A stretch of DNA of 64,000 nucleotides, taken from NCBI GenBank assembly GCA_001310415.1, contig BAXE01000001.1, positions 186,001-250,000 of the forward strand, given 5' to 3'. The notes below the pieces were generated by a model. It made no database searches. It was given only the letters and a program-made list of their open reading frames with translations, and was not told the origin of the DNA. The DNA is from Enterovibrio sp. JCM 19048. Lineage in GTDB: Bacteria; Pseudomonadota; Gammaproteobacteria; Enterobacterales; Vibrionaceae. The position numbers were made by a program, and so were the translations under genes. The number at the start of each line of letters is the position of its first letter. Position 1 is the stretch's first letter. Shown here in pieces: positions 50,380 through 58,795 of this stretch.

Positions 50380-52257
50380 ATGTCTGCTTATCAACAGGAA
50401 TATTTGAAAGCGCAAACCGAGCCGGAGAGCTTTTGGCGTGAGCAATCAGAGGCTTTGGCGTGGTTTGAAAAACCGAAAACCATTCTGGCCAATGACGAAA
50501 ATGGTATTGAGCGCTGGTTCCCAGACGGCGTGATGAACACCGCTTATTTGGCGTTGGATTACCACTGTGAACAGGGACGTGGTGAGAAAACCGCGCTGAT
50601 TTACGATTCCCCAGTGACAGGGAAAAAACAGGCGTACACCTACAATGAGCTTCGCGATAAAGTCGCAAAAATCGCTGGTATGCTCGCGGGCATGGGCGTA
50701 GAAAAAGGCGATCGCGTTGTTATCTACATGCCTATGGTGCCGGAAGCGGCTATGGCGATGCTGGCATGTGCAAGGCTGGGTGCAATTCACTCTGTCGTGT
50801 TTGGTGGATTTGCCTCCAACGAGCTGGCGGTTCGCATTGAAGATGCTGAGCCGAAAGTCTTGATGACAGCGTCCTGCGGCATTGAAGTCAGCAAAGTGAT
50901 TCCCTACAAGCCGCTGGTCGATCAGGCCATTATGGATAGCCGCTGGAAGCCGGAAAAAGTGGTGGTGTTGCAGCGCCCTGAGTGCGAAGCGCCGCTGGAT
51001 AATGCTCGCGATGTCGACTGGCAAACTGCCGCCGATGCTGCCGAGCCGCATGATTGTGTGCCTGTGCTCGCCACCGACCCGCTCTATATCCTCTACACAT
51101 CAGGCACGACGGGCAAACCTAAAGGCGTGGTGCGCGATAACGGCGGTCATGCCGTCGCAATGAAATACTCCATGAAAGCGGTGTACGACATGCCACAGGA
51201 TGGCGTGTTCTGGGCGGCTTCCGATGTGGGCTGGGTGGTAGGGCATTCCTATATTGTCTATGCGCCACTCATTCATGGCTGCACGACCATTCTGTATGAA
51301 GGCAAGCCAGTACGGACACCGGATCCGGGCGCATTCTGGCGCGTGTGTGAAGAGTATGGCGTGAATATATTGTTCTCAGCACCGACCGCTTTTCGCGCCA
51401 TCAAGAAAGAAGATCCTGACGGGAAATTCGTTGGTGAGTACGACTTAAGCAAGCTCACTGCAATCTTTATGGCAGGCGAGCGTCTCGATCCGCCAACCCT
51501 GGAATGGGTGGTCGAGAAAACCGCGAAGCCTGTGATTGACCACTGGTGGCAAACCGAGACGGGCTGGGCGATCTCCTGTAACCCAACGGGCATTGAAGTG
51601 ATGCCAGTGAAAGCGGGATCCTCGACCAAACCCACCCCCGGCTATCAGGTTGAAATCCTCAATGAGATTGGAGAAAAGGTTGGTGCCAATCAGCAGGGCT
51701 ATGTGGCTTTGAAACGCCCGTTACCGCCAAGCTGCTTGCCGACGGTATGGCGCAACCATGACCGCTTCGAAACCGGCTATCTTAGCCAGATTCCGGGCTA
51801 TTACGTGTCAGGTGATGGTGGCTACATGGATGAAGATGGTTATCTCTTTATCATGGGGCGCATCGACGACGTAATTAACGTTGCCGGACACCGCCTCTCA
51901 ACCGGTGAAATGGAAGAGATTGTCGGCGCACACCCCGCCGTTGCGGAATGCGCAGTAATTGGCATCCACGACGAACTTAAAGGGCAATTGCCGGTAGGCT
52001 TTGTGGTACTGAAAGACGGCGTTAATGTGGATGAGTTACAACTGGCCGCTGAACTGGTGGGTAAAGTGCGTAACGAAATCGGCGCGGTAGCCTGCTTCAA
52101 GCAAGCGCTGATTGTCGACCGCTTACCGAAGACCCGTTCGGGCAAAATCTTACGCAGAACGATACGTCAAATCGCAGATGGTGAGGAATACGCCGTGCCA
52201 TCAACGATTGATGACCCATCAAGCCTGAATGAGATTGAAAGGGTACTGCATCGGTAA
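50380..52257 (+). CDS. prpE: Propionyl-CoA synthetase PrpE
   Basis: AMP-forming ligase activating propionate. 625 aa, intact. Motifs: LYILYTSGTTGKPKGVVRDN (AMP-binding), FWAASDVGWVVGHSYIVYAP, WWQTETGWAISCNP, GRIDDVINVAGHRLSTGEME and the catalytic lysine in KTRSGKILRRTIRQIADG. GGAGG before the ATG. Last gene of the prp operon, followed by a terminator. Confidence 0.96.
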   Translation: MSAYQQEYLKAQTEPESFWREQSEALAWFEKPKTILANDENGIERWFPDGVMNTAYLALDYHCEQGRGEKTALIYDSPVTGKKQAYTYNELRDKVAKIAGMLAGMGVEKGDRVVIYMPMVPEAAMAMLACARLGAIHSVVFGGFASNELAVRIEDAEPKVLMTASCGIEVSKVIPYKPLVDQAIMDSRWKPEKVVVLQRPECEAPLDNARDVDWQTAADAAEPHDCVPVLATDPLYILYTSGTTGKPKGVVRDNGGHAVAMKYSMKAVYDMPQDGVFWAASDVGWVVGHSYIVYAPLIHGCTTILYEGKPVRTPDPGAFWRVCEEYGVNILFSAPTAFRAIKKEDPDGKFVGEYDLSKLTAIFMAGERLDPPTLEWVVEKTAKPVIDHWWQTETGWAISCNPTGIEVMPVKAGSSTKPTPGYQVEILNEIGEKVGANQQGYVALKRPLPPSCLPTVWRNHDRFETGYLSQIPGYYVSGDGGYMDEDGYLFIMGRIDDVINVAGHRLSTGEMEEIVGAHPAVAECAVIGIHDELKGQLPVGFVVLKDGVNVDELQLAAELVGKVRNEIGAVACFKQALIVDRLPKTRSGKILRRTIRQIADGEEYAVPSTIDDPSSLNEIERVLHR

Positions 52258-52275
52258 ATGATTGACAGGTATCCA

Positions 52276-52306
52276 TTAAAAGCCCCTTTGATGGGGCTTT
52301 TACTTT
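52276..52306 (+). terminator. Terminator of the prp operon
   Basis: Stem AAAAGCCCC / GGGGCTTTT around TTTGAT, followed by ACTTTTT. Confidence 0.9.
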
Positions 52307-52385
52307 TTCGCTCAGTTGTACTGTCTCAAGCCTGATCTTCTGACTGCCTCAACAAATAGAGCCCTAGCAGCCCAGCATAGCATCC

Positions 52386-52661
52386 CTATATATCCCAACT
52401 ATCTCTTCTGCTTTTCCAACCATGAAACAGCCAGCCCAACCCTGGCATGCACATACTTGCTAAGTAGAACCAATGGGTATCGATTGGAGGGTGATCTCGA
52501 ATATAGGGCGGCAACGGAATCAAAAAGCCTTTCACTTTTTTGCCTAAACGCATGTCATCGAATGGATAGAAGCGGCTTAGGCGGTTTGTACAAGTGCCAG
52601 ATATCACGGCGATATCTTCAATCTCATAATCCGGTTTGCGAAGCAAATAGGAGGGGAACAT
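52386..52661 (-). CDS. Doubtful 91-aa ORF antiparallel to the repeat protein start
   Basis: A frame reading MFPSYLLRKPDYEIEDIAVI and ending HGWKSRRDSWDI, with a hydrophobic stretch WFYLASMCMPGLGWLF. Composition is protein-like, but its ATG overlaps the ATG of the divergent gene and its first codons overlap that gene's RBS, which is awkward. It may be the remnant of a membrane protein or a chance frame. The rest of the 52.3-52.66 kb gap shows nothing else. Confidence 0.3.
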   Translation of the reverse strand: MFPSYLLRKPDYEIEDIAVISGTCTNRLSRFYPFDDMRLGKKVKGFLIPLPPYIRDHPPIDTHWFYLASMCMPGLGWLFHGWKSRRDSWDI

Positions 52662-53496
52662 GAAGAAGATTGCTAGCCAGCTTTTAGCATCACTCTGTTT
52701 TGGCGCTTTCGCGCTGATACTTTCAATAACAAACGCTCATGCGACGCATAACAGCTCTGGAAAACGGCATTCAGACTTACAAGCATTTGCCTCTTGGGCA
52801 GACTTTGTCGATCGTTGGAAAAGCCTGAATGGTCAGTTAATCGATTTCAAAACCATCAATTTCAAGTTGGACAATAAATATCGTTATATCGGGGTGTGGA
52901 AATTAGGGAGTGGTAAAGGTGGCGCGCTATACCGATACCCCAGTTGGTCAGAATTTGTTAATAAATGGAAAGAATTGGATAACCAACGCCTGATCGATAT
53001 TGATATATCCAGGATAGGAAATACCACTTGGTATACCGGTACCTGGCAACGAAATGCGCGTAGCGGGGCGCTGTATTCCTTAGGTAGTTGGCAGGCTTTT
53101 ACCGAGAAGTGGAACGCCCTGAGCAACCAAAAACTCATAGATTTGGAAATCAGTGGTACGGGAGACAACACAAACTTTGTTGGTGTGTGGCAGGGTGGCG
53201 CTACCAGTGGTGCGCTGTATCGATACGGCAACTGGCGTTCTTTTACGGATAAATGGAAAGCGCTCAATCGCGACAATCAACGCTTAATTGATGTTGAAGT
53301 CGATAAACAGGGAAATACCATCTTTTACACCGGTGTTTGGGAAAAAGGTTCAGGTAATGCCTTATACCAGTTTTCAACATGGCCATCGCTAATCAACAAA
53401 TGGCTAGAGCTGGATCGCCAAGGTTACTACCTGGTAGACATTGAAGCCGAGCGGTTTGGTGATAGCGAGATTTTCATTGGCGTGTGGCACAGATAA
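52660..53496 (+). CDS. Secreted protein with about five tandem BTRD1-like repeats
   Basis: 278 aa, intact. Signal peptide (LLASLCFGAFALILSITNAHA) followed by units of about 48 residues built on W..F..KW..L..Q.LID..I...G....Y.GVW..G...GALY; unit starts near residues 41, 89, 135, 182 and 230. The pattern resembles the bacterial tandem repeat domain found in secreted hydrolases such as polyglycine hydrolases, but no catalytic domain is present here. AGGAGGGG is a strong RBS. Probable role in binding to a surface or polymer is inference. Confidence 0.85.
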   Translation: MKKIASQLLASLCFGAFALILSITNAHATHNSSGKRHSDLQAFASWADFVDRWKSLNGQLIDFKTINFKLDNKYRYIGVWKLGSGKGGALYRYPSWSEFVNKWKELDNQRLIDIDISRIGNTTWYTGTWQRNARSGALYSLGSWQAFTEKWNALSNQKLIDLEISGTGDNTNFVGVWQGGATSGALYRYGNWRSFTDKWKALNRDNQRLIDVEVDKQGNTIFYTGVWEKGSGNALYQFSTWPSLINKWLELDRQGYYLVDIEAERFGDSEIFIGVWHR

Positions 53497-53531
53497 ACGG
53501 TCGAACGCCTTAAACACTGCAGTGGTCATCA

Positions 53532-53918
53532 TCACCCAAGTGTTTCAAAGTGGAACTTGTATTCACTGACTCCGTCGATACGCACGCCTTTTTCTCGTAA
53601 CTCAAGGTACTGCTGAAGTTTAATGGTTCTGAAATCCATCGCCTTCAGCGCAAGGATGATCCGCAGTTCATCCATTGAACGTGATTTGGATTCAGAGCTG
53701 CAGGTACCGCAGATAACATGGGTCTTCGGCTTAAAACCTATCTGATTCAGCCAGTGCAGATCTTTGGGTTCTTTGCGCACGCCACAAAAGTAGCATTGAT
53801 TCTCTTGCTTCAATGCCGCCTGTTCCCTTAACGCTTTCGGACTGGGTGAGTTAGCTGATGGGGCGGTTTTAGTCTTCTTGTTACCACCAAACTGAGAGAA
53901 CTGAACGACATTAGACAT
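53532..53918 (-). CDS. Zinc-ribbon-like protein of unknown function
   Basis: 128 aa from ATG at 53918 (MSNVVQFSQFGGNKKTKTAP). Two cysteine pairs, CYFCG near residue 42 and CGTC near residue 70, about 28 residues apart, suggest one zinc site as in zinc ribbons or HNH-like folds, although no clear HNH triad is seen. Basic N-terminal half. Divergent from the next gene. Confidence 0.65.
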   Translation of the reverse strand: MSNVVQFSQFGGNKKTKTAPSANSPSPKALREQAALKQENQCYFCGVRKEPKDLHWLNQIGFKPKTHVICGTCSSESKSRSMDELRIILALKAMDFRTIKLQQYLELREKGVRIDGVSEYKFHFETLG

Positions 53919-54003
53919 TGGGAGTAGCCTTATTAATTGGGGTTCACAGGTAGCATTTTGCCAGAAAATGCTGATAATCGTGCGACAAAACTCTGGAAGC
54001 AAA

Positions 54004-54384
54004 ATGACCATGACTGATTTTCAATATTACTTTCACCAACTGCCTTGTTTTAACTGCAAAAACACCACAGTAAGTACTGATCTTGGTTGGCTAACCTCAG
54101 CGATGAAAGACGATGTTGTCGCGCAAATCGCTGCGATTATCGCACAAGGCAATGCTGAACCTGATCTTTCAGTGAACGTGACTTGCACGAAAGAAGAAGC
54201 ACGTGATTACCTGCTGTTGAACTTCTATGGCTACTCAGAAGAAGAACTGGCAAATCAAGTGAAAGCAGAAGACGAGCAAGAAGTTCAGGATGAAATCGCA
54301 GAGCTACTGGCTGACGGTAGTGATAAAGCCGTGTTTGAACATGAAGTCACACTGCAAAGCTGCACGGATTGCGACATCGACTAA
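54004..54384 (+). CDS. Acidic protein with terminal CxxC pairs
   Basis: 126 aa, intact, from ATG at 54004 (MTMTDFQYYFHQLPCFNCKN) with GGAAG before it; ATG at 54010 is also possible. CFNC near the N-terminus and CTDC four residues before the C-terminus bracket a very acidic middle (EEELANQVKAEDEQEVQDEI). Metal binding by the two pairs is plausible. No family recognised. Followed by a terminator. Confidence 0.7.
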   Translation: MTMTDFQYYFHQLPCFNCKNTTVSTDLGWLTSAMKDDVVAQIAAIIAQGNAEPDLSVNVTCTKEEARDYLLLNFYGYSEEELANQVKAEDEQEVQDEIAELLADGSDKAVFEHEVTLQSCTDCDID

Positions 54385-54435
54385 GCGCGAAACATTGTTT
54401 ACCAAAAGACATCGCTTACCAAAAAGCATCGCCCA

Positions 54436-54464
54436 CAAAAAACCGCTTTATCAGCGGTTTTTTA
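54436..54464. terminator. Bidirectional terminator
   Basis: Stem AAAAAACCGC / GCGGTTTTTT around TTTATCA, between two convergent genes. Confidence 0.85.
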
Positions 54465-54478
54465 TAGCTGGCTTATGC

Positions 54479-55054
54479 TCACTCACCCTCGGTGAGGGAG
54501 ACTGGGCCTTCCAACTCTTTCAGGATCATTTTCTGAATATCGATGCCTAAGCTCATGACGATCAGGCTCCAGTTCAGGAACGGCAATGAACCGTTTGCAA
54601 TGCCTTGTGCAAAGGTGTTGGCATTCCAGTGAAACACCTCTGATAGCTTTTCGGTAGTCAGCGCTTCGCAATTGTCGTTATCAATCAGATTGCTGAACTG
54701 TTCACTGGTTGGGCACACAAACTTGTCATTGGGTCTGAAAGCCGTCGGTTTGAAATAAGAAAGTACTCTTCTTACGTTCACCTCAATCACATCACCGTCG
54801 CTTTGGATATTCGGCTTGCCAGCGAGTGCGCACAAAAAGCACCAGCACGGGTAAGGGATGTATGAAACGTTGTCTGGTTCGTTCTTGTAACGCGCCGTCC
54901 ACGCATTCACATTCTTCTGCTGTATGCCCGTGACTTTAACCAATTGATTGGAATCGTAGCCGTTGTCTTTCAATAGGTTGATCACCTCAGCCACTTCTGA
55001 CACCAAAGGCTTGACCCATCTACTGTAAGGAACGAGTGTTGCTTCTCTGACCAT
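54479..55054 (-). CDS. Unknown protein with possible helix-turn-helix
   Basis: 191 aa, intact. MVREATLVPYSRWVKPLVSE, then EVINLLKDNGYDSNQLVKVT and GIQQKNVNAWTARYKNEPDN, which looks like an HTH of the kind that pairs SxxQLxxVTGIxxxNVxxW. The C-terminal part has a second similar segment (LTTEKLSEVFHWNANTFAQG). Possibly a DNA-binding regulator; not assignable to a named family. Confidence 0.6.
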   Translation of the reverse strand: MVREATLVPYSRWVKPLVSEVAEVINLLKDNGYDSNQLVKVTGIQQKNVNAWTARYKNEPDNVSYIPYPCWCFLCALAGKPNIQSDGDVIEVNVRRVLSYFKPTAFRPNDKFVCPTSEQFSNLIDNDNCEALTTEKLSEVFHWNANTFAQGIANGSLPFLNWSLIVMSLGIDIQKMILKELEGPVSLTEGE

Positions 55055-55501
55055 AATTAAAACTTATTTATAAACAAATACTTAATTTGTTTTTGTTTGA
55101 CGTTATCCGAGATCATACGTGTTCAGGGTGATAAGTCTACTTTTATTGGAAACAGGGGGAGGGAAGCAGTTGAGAATGGCGTAGTCTGTGTCCTGGTTTC
55201 TTGTCAGTTCGCTCTGTTCTGGCAAATTACTGCCCTATTTCGTGTAAGGGGAAGGGTGGATTTAGTTCCATAGAATTCCACGGTAATGCTCATTACGACT
55301 AATGTCTAACTGTCTGAGACTATTTGTGTTTTTTCATTTGGTATAAGGTACTTGCAACTAAATTTACAGGGTTCATAAAAATCAGTCATCGAATTCGTGT
55401 AGCAGAAAATATATAGACAACTACTCGCTGAATCTTCGTTTAGTGAGTAAATAACACTGGCTGGAAAAACACACCTTAGAGTGTGAACGAAAGGAATCAA
55501 A
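55055..55501. other. Intergenic region upstream of the DUF3360 gene
   Basis: About 450 bases without a supported gene. AT-rich direct A/T tracts lie at 55055-55105 just upstream of the HTH-like gene, and a short hairpin CACAC / GTGTG lies near 55471-55487, just before the RBS of the permease. Confidence 0.45.
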
Positions 55502-57010
55502 ATGAGCAGTGCTTCAGAGTCCCTACACATACGAACAAATAAGCCTATAGCCAATGAAGGCGAACTCACTTATGAACAACAACATAAACCAAGAGCGGAA
55601 TTTGATACCCGGGAACAATATTTAGAGCACGAGTTGCAAATCATGGCGCCTAAACGTTGGCGTCCCAATTTGCCGTTTAAAGATTATCGATTTGAGATAG
55701 AAGATACCATTCCAGCGATGGCAGGTACCATTGGTAAAGTGGTTATGGTGGGTGCTATTGCAGCAACGTTTGCCGGAGCTCTAGGGCTAAATGAAGGTTT
55801 TATCCTGGAAAATGTTCGTTATGAGTTACTCATAGCCTCAGTTTTCATTATTCTTTTCTCCGGATTTTTATTGCCAACCGCTAACCTTGCAGGCACACAC
55901 GGCCCACTCATCCCTTTAATTCCTATTGTCGTTGCAGCAGGCGGTCATCCTATGGCTTTTGGGGTGCTCATTGGCGCTTTTGGCTTGATCTTAGCCATCA
56001 GTAAAGGTGGCAGCATGTTGGCAAGCCTCACCAGTAAAGGCGTGTGCGGTGGTTTGTTGCTCTACCTTGGCTTTGTGGGAACCGTTTCTCAAGTGAAAAA
56101 TCTGTTCGCTTGGGCTGAGGGAATAGGGATGAGTCACATTGCTTTTGTCGTGATTCTTTGCACCATCATCTTATACGCATTATTGGAACATTTTCGTAAG
56201 CGTTGGCTAGCAGTTCCTCTTAGTTGTTTGCTAGGTGGTACTTTAGCTTTTGCCATGGGAGCCCCGTTTTCATTTCAAACCGAGCCCGGTTTACCCAATA
56301 TGAACCCCATGTATTGGTGGGGAGAAGACACAGGCTGGATGCTAGGTTTACCTACTATTGAACATTTCATGGTGGTATTGCCGTTTGCTATTTTAGCAGT
56401 CGCTATGTGGTCGCCAGATTTTTTAGGGCATCAAGTGTTTCAAAAAATCAGCTATCCCGAACGTACAGAAAAAGTACAAATGAACATTGACGATACCATG
56501 ACCACAGCTTCAATTCGTCAGACGTTCGGCTCTCTGCTCGGTGGTACTAATTTTACTTCGTCGTGGGGGACTTATATCGTTCCGGCGGCTATCGCGAAAC
56601 GTCCCATTCCTGCTGGTGCTTTGCTGACAGCACTGTTTTGTATCATAGCCGCTGTTTGGGGCTACCCAATGGATTTAGCTATATGGCAACCTGTACTTTG
56701 TGTTGCGCTAATTGTTGGGGTATTTGTCCCATTGCTGGAAGCTGGAATGGAAATGACACGTGAAGGGAAAACCACACAATCGGCGGCGATTGTTGTATTT
56801 TCTTCAGCGCTCGTTAACCCTGCGTTTGGTTGGTCCCTTGCCATGTTGTTAGATAACTTAGGCTTAGTCGGTTGTAAAGAACGTAGTGGTGAACTTAATA
56901 AAATGAACCGTTGGGTGCTGCCTGGAATTATGTTTATTGTGCTAACGAGTGTAATGGCGTTGGTAGGTCTACTCCCGGGGATACCAGCGATTATTCCAAG
57001 TTTTCGTTGA
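55502..57010 (+). CDS. DUF3360 family membrane permease
   Basis: 502 aa, intact, with about 11-12 hydrophobic helices. Start MSSASESLHIRTNKPIANEG after AAAGGAATC. Typical stretches: RWRPNLPFKDYRFEIEDTIP, LPTANLAGTHGPLIPLIPIV and LLGGTNFTSSWGTYIVPAAI. The layout recalls the sulfate/nucleobase permease superfamily, and the family is common in vibrios. Substrate unknown. Single gene, followed by a hairpin. Confidence 0.8.
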   Translation: MSSASESLHIRTNKPIANEGELTYEQQHKPRAEFDTREQYLEHELQIMAPKRWRPNLPFKDYRFEIEDTIPAMAGTIGKVVMVGAIAATFAGALGLNEGFILENVRYELLIASVFIILFSGFLLPTANLAGTHGPLIPLIPIVVAAGGHPMAFGVLIGAFGLILAISKGGSMLASLTSKGVCGGLLLYLGFVGTVSQVKNLFAWAEGIGMSHIAFVVILCTIILYALLEHFRKRWLAVPLSCLLGGTLAFAMGAPFSFQTEPGLPNMNPMYWWGEDTGWMLGLPTIEHFMVVLPFAILAVAMWSPDFLGHQVFQKISYPERTEKVQMNIDDTMTTASIRQTFGSLLGGTNFTSSWGTYIVPAAIAKRPIPAGALLTALFCIIAAVWGYPMDLAIWQPVLCVALIVGVFVPLLEAGMEMTREGKTTQSAAIVVFSSALVNPAFGWSLAMLLDNLGLVGCKERSGELNKMNRWVLPGIMFIVLTSVMALVGLLPGIPAIIPSFR

Positions 57011-57018
57011 CCTGATAG

Positions 57019-57050
57019 GAGCGGTTTAGTTCAGTGGATCTAAACCGCTT
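57019..57050 (+). terminator. Hairpin downstream of the DUF3360 gene
   Basis: Stem AGCGGTTTAG / CTAAACCGCT around TTCAGTGGAT; only a short T tract follows, so termination efficiency is uncertain. Confidence 0.55.
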
Positions 57051-57085
57051 CTGCCCCAAAGCTGAATGCGCCTCCAGCTTTTAGT

Positions 57086-57123
57086 CCCTTCCCCTTTTCA
57101 AGGGGAAGGTTAGGATGGGGTTG
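57086..57123 (+). repeat. Palindromic intergenic repeat, copy 3
   Basis: CCTTCCCC TTTTCAA GGGGAAGG then TTAGGATGGGGTTG; same unit and orientation as copy 1. Left of the AT-rich gene. Confidence 0.75.
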
Positions 57124-57473
57124 GTTTTGCCCCGACTCGTGTCAGATCGAACTGCTATGACATGTTAATGCCCCTTTGCGTGCTGGCGAAAGCCAATGAA
57201 ATCCATCTCATTCCAAGAGCTTTCCATAGGGCTTTTTATGCTAAATGCAAGGTATGTGGAAATATATAACCCTGCTGCACTCTCTCTTTAGTAGATTGTT
57301 AAATATGATGATATTCTATTTAAGATATGCACTTATGCTGAATCCTAATGGCGGAGCATTGCTGGTGGCATGTTTTTTCTAAAAACTGAGTTTTATCCGT
57401 TTCAGAAAGTTAGGACTTGCAAACGAACATTAATCTGGATTTTTAATCTTTGCGATATTGAGTTAATTAAAAT
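57124..57473. other. AT-rich intergenic region before the 57474 gene
   Basis: About 350 bases, becoming AT-rich from 57240 on. It presumably holds the promoter of the next gene; no other feature is apparent. Confidence 0.4.
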
Positions 57474-58454
57474 ATGAAATTTAAAGAATATGACATTAGA
57501 CTCGGATTAGAAAAAGACGAGTACAGTGAATACGATGTAACACTGTCTAGTATTGATTGTTTATCTGATTTTGATGAGTTTAATTTTGAAAAATCACCTC
57601 CGAATGCTGAGTTGTTTATAAAAATCGAGAATAACAACAACCTTTATCTTGATTGGATTGTGGTAACAAAAAGTATTGATGGTCTAAGTGCGCTTTGTTT
57701 TATGTTCTTTTACTGGGATACATGGGTAAATCCGTACAATATTAAGGAATATATCCAAGAGTTAACCGTTGAGTTTGAGAAAAAAGGTATTACTAGTGAG
57801 CTTGATGACAATTACTCAGAAGGTGTGGGAATATCATACACTTTGAAATCAATTTCTGGCATCAAAGAGTTACGTGAAACAAATCAAATCGTAATCGCAA
57901 AGTGCATTAACAATGCAAAGGAAACGTGCATAGAGAGAATTAAGGAAAGGGTCTTGTTAAGGTTTTTGATTTCCCTGAGCATTATAAAATCGCTTGCACT
58001 CAGTATATACTATGGTTTGGTGAATTCTTAAAGACTTTAGGTATGCGCAGTGAGGTGTCGATAGACAACAGCGATGGGAAAACGACTCTTCTCATAAATT
58101 CCGAACTTCAATTTAGAGAGAAATTAGAACAAGCATTATATGTATACCTTTCACTTCCTGGTTCGGAAATACATCCAATTAGTACAAATGACATCGAATC
58201 AAAGGTTAACTATCAGATGATGGTTTCTCAAGTTCAAAATCTAAAAACACAGATCGAATTAAAAGAAATCAATAATAGAAATGAAAAATGCAACGATAGA
58301 AGCAACCAAGAAGGAAATTATGTTACTATCCAGCATGAAAGACGAAAAAGATATAGGTATTGTTAATGGCCTTTCAGTGACGGATTATCAATGGGGTATT
58401 TTCAAGCTGAAGCCATCAGAGATTCTTAAAAAATACCTAACCAAATCCGAATAG
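57474..58454 (+). CDS. AT-rich gene for an unknown protein (frameshifted)
   Basis: Starts MKFKEYDIRLGLEKDEYSEY. A frame change near 57945 restores LVKVFDFPEHYKIACTQYIL and WFGEFLKTLGMRSEVSIDNS, and a further change near 58265 restores IEMKNATIEATKKEIMLLSS and an end at 58454 (KKYLTKSE). Restored length about 327 aa. Codon use is AT-rich (ATA, AGA, TTA, AAA), unlike its neighbours, and the gene lies between inverted copies of a palindromic repeat, which suggests acquisition. The middle part has the look of a soluble helical domain; no named family. Confidence 0.65.
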
Positions 58455-58644
58455 AATATATAACCTTTTCTCCGGTCAATAGGCAATGATCTTTTTTGGC
58501 TGCGTCAGCAGCCAATGCTCTCAAACAATAGCGCCGTCTACTTCAATTTTCCCTACCTGAAGTTATCCGAATTAGACGCTTTCGAGCACTAACTCTAACG
58601 AACTGTTGTCCCTTTCCAATTCGCATAACCAAAACACAAAGAGC

Positions 58645-58683
58645 CAAAACCCCCATCTAACTTCCCCCTTAAAAAGGGGGAAG
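58645..58683 (-). repeat. Palindromic intergenic repeat, copy 4 (inverted)
   Basis: CAAAACCCCCATCTAAC followed by a CTTCCCCC / GGGGGAAG hairpin; inverse of copy 3, closing the AT-rich segment. The rest of 58455-58795 has no supported gene. Confidence 0.75.
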
Positions 58684-58749
58684 AACCAAGAGCATTTTCC
58701 ATTTCCACGACGAGAGTAAAATGTCCCAAACTAACATAAGCCACCAAAA

Positions 58750-58776
58750 CAAAAAGGGAGCCTCCCAGCTCCCTTC
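58750..58776 (-). terminator. Terminator of the RND operon
   Basis: Read on the minus strand: GGGAGC / GCTCCC stem followed by CTTTTTG, 20-45 nt past the RND permease stop. Confidence 0.8.
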
Positions 58777-58795
58777 TCAACTTAATTAACCTGCC

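Noticed and set aside
55306..55569. 87-codon minus-strand frame upstream of the DUF3360 gene
   Set aside because: Overlaps the permease start and has no RBS or protein-like pattern.
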